Shown here: in pieces, positions 63,983 to 64,000 of the stretch
Layout of the letters: every line of letters starts with the position of its first letter
Numbering within the stretch: the first letter of the stretch is position 1
NCBI GenBank assembly: GCA_965223305.1
Contig: CBDCWT010000047.1
Span: 62,001-126,000 of the forward strand
From: CBDCWT01 sp965223305
GTDB taxonomy: Bacteria > Planctomycetota > Planctomycetia > Pirellulales > Pirellulaceae
Direction of reading: 5' to 3'
Length of the DNA: 64,000 bases
The notes under the pieces: generated by a model
The model's database searches: none
What the model saw: only the letters and a program-made list of their open reading frames with translations
What the model was told of the DNA's origin: nothing
Translations under genes and position numbers: made by a program

Positions 63983-64000
63983 TTCGCAGGATTGACTTGA

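Overview
The window looks like a chromosomal segment of a planctomycete, probably a Pirellulales-type bacterium. The inference rests on lineage-typical families seen together: a cytochrome-c/DUF1549/DUF1553 protein paired with a DUF1501 protein, a LEPR-XLL-type secreted giant, several Gfo/Idh/MocA and TIM-barrel sugar isomerase genes, small zinc-ribbon proteins, and an exosortase/EpsI exopolysaccharide (EPS) locus. No rRNA, tRNA or CRISPR array was seen. Coordinates and starts were judged by eye; no database search was run.

Region 1 (1-17.6 kb) is an exopolysaccharide/exosortase locus. A leftward operon reads response regulator, exosortase, Wzz/BY-kinase, EpsI, CapD-like epimerase (cut by the window edge). 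It is preceded by a well-spaced sigma-54 type -24/-12 promoter and short direct repeats that could be enhancer sites. The response regulator has Glu where the phosphoacceptor Asp should be. Divergently lie a small secreted protein, a Wza-like export lipoprotein with three tandem export modules, a Cys-rich lipoprotein, a 1.1 kb structured non-coding stretch, two large secreted proteins that look like carbohydrate-active enzymes and face each other, and a family 4 glycosyltransferase.

Region 2 (17.6-25.5 kb) is the most unusual part: a GNAT acetyltransferase, then a SecA-like ATPase that stops at the start of the helical scaffold domain, a periplasmic HlyD-type adaptor, a GAF-like/transmembrane/HlyD fusion, and a PqqD-like/M50 protease/HlyD fusion. 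The four are closely spaced or overlapping and look like one operon. I propose a SecA-associated export or envelope-processing machine; function is not established.

Region 3 (25.7-37.6 kb) holds a lactonase-fold protein, a ferritin-like protein, a secreted hypothetical, and a sugar-metabolism set: Tat-exported Gfo/Idh/MocA, DUF4432 mutarotase-like protein, cupin, two TIM-barrel isomerases and a cytosolic Gfo/Idh/MocA. Region 4 (37.6-41.6 kb) carries housekeeping genes scpB, rpe and accD with a histidine-phosphatase relative that has lost its catalytic residues and a Ser/Thr-kinase-fold protein.

Region 5 (41.6-44.8 kb) is a mobile island: a REP-associated tyrosine transposase with its palindromic repeats, an apparently intact IS1634-family transposase, and a roughly 210 bp repeat doublet duplicated on both sides. 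Region 6 (44.8-64 kb) has an aldo/keto reductase, aroA, a zinc-ribbon membrane protein, the planctomycete cytochrome/DUF1501 pair, a cyclophilin, an ABC transporter operon followed by a long palindromic MITE-like element and a three-copy 24 bp repeat, a polyprenol-type glycosyltransferase with a partner membrane protein, an FAH-family protein and an ATP-type 6-phosphofructokinase.
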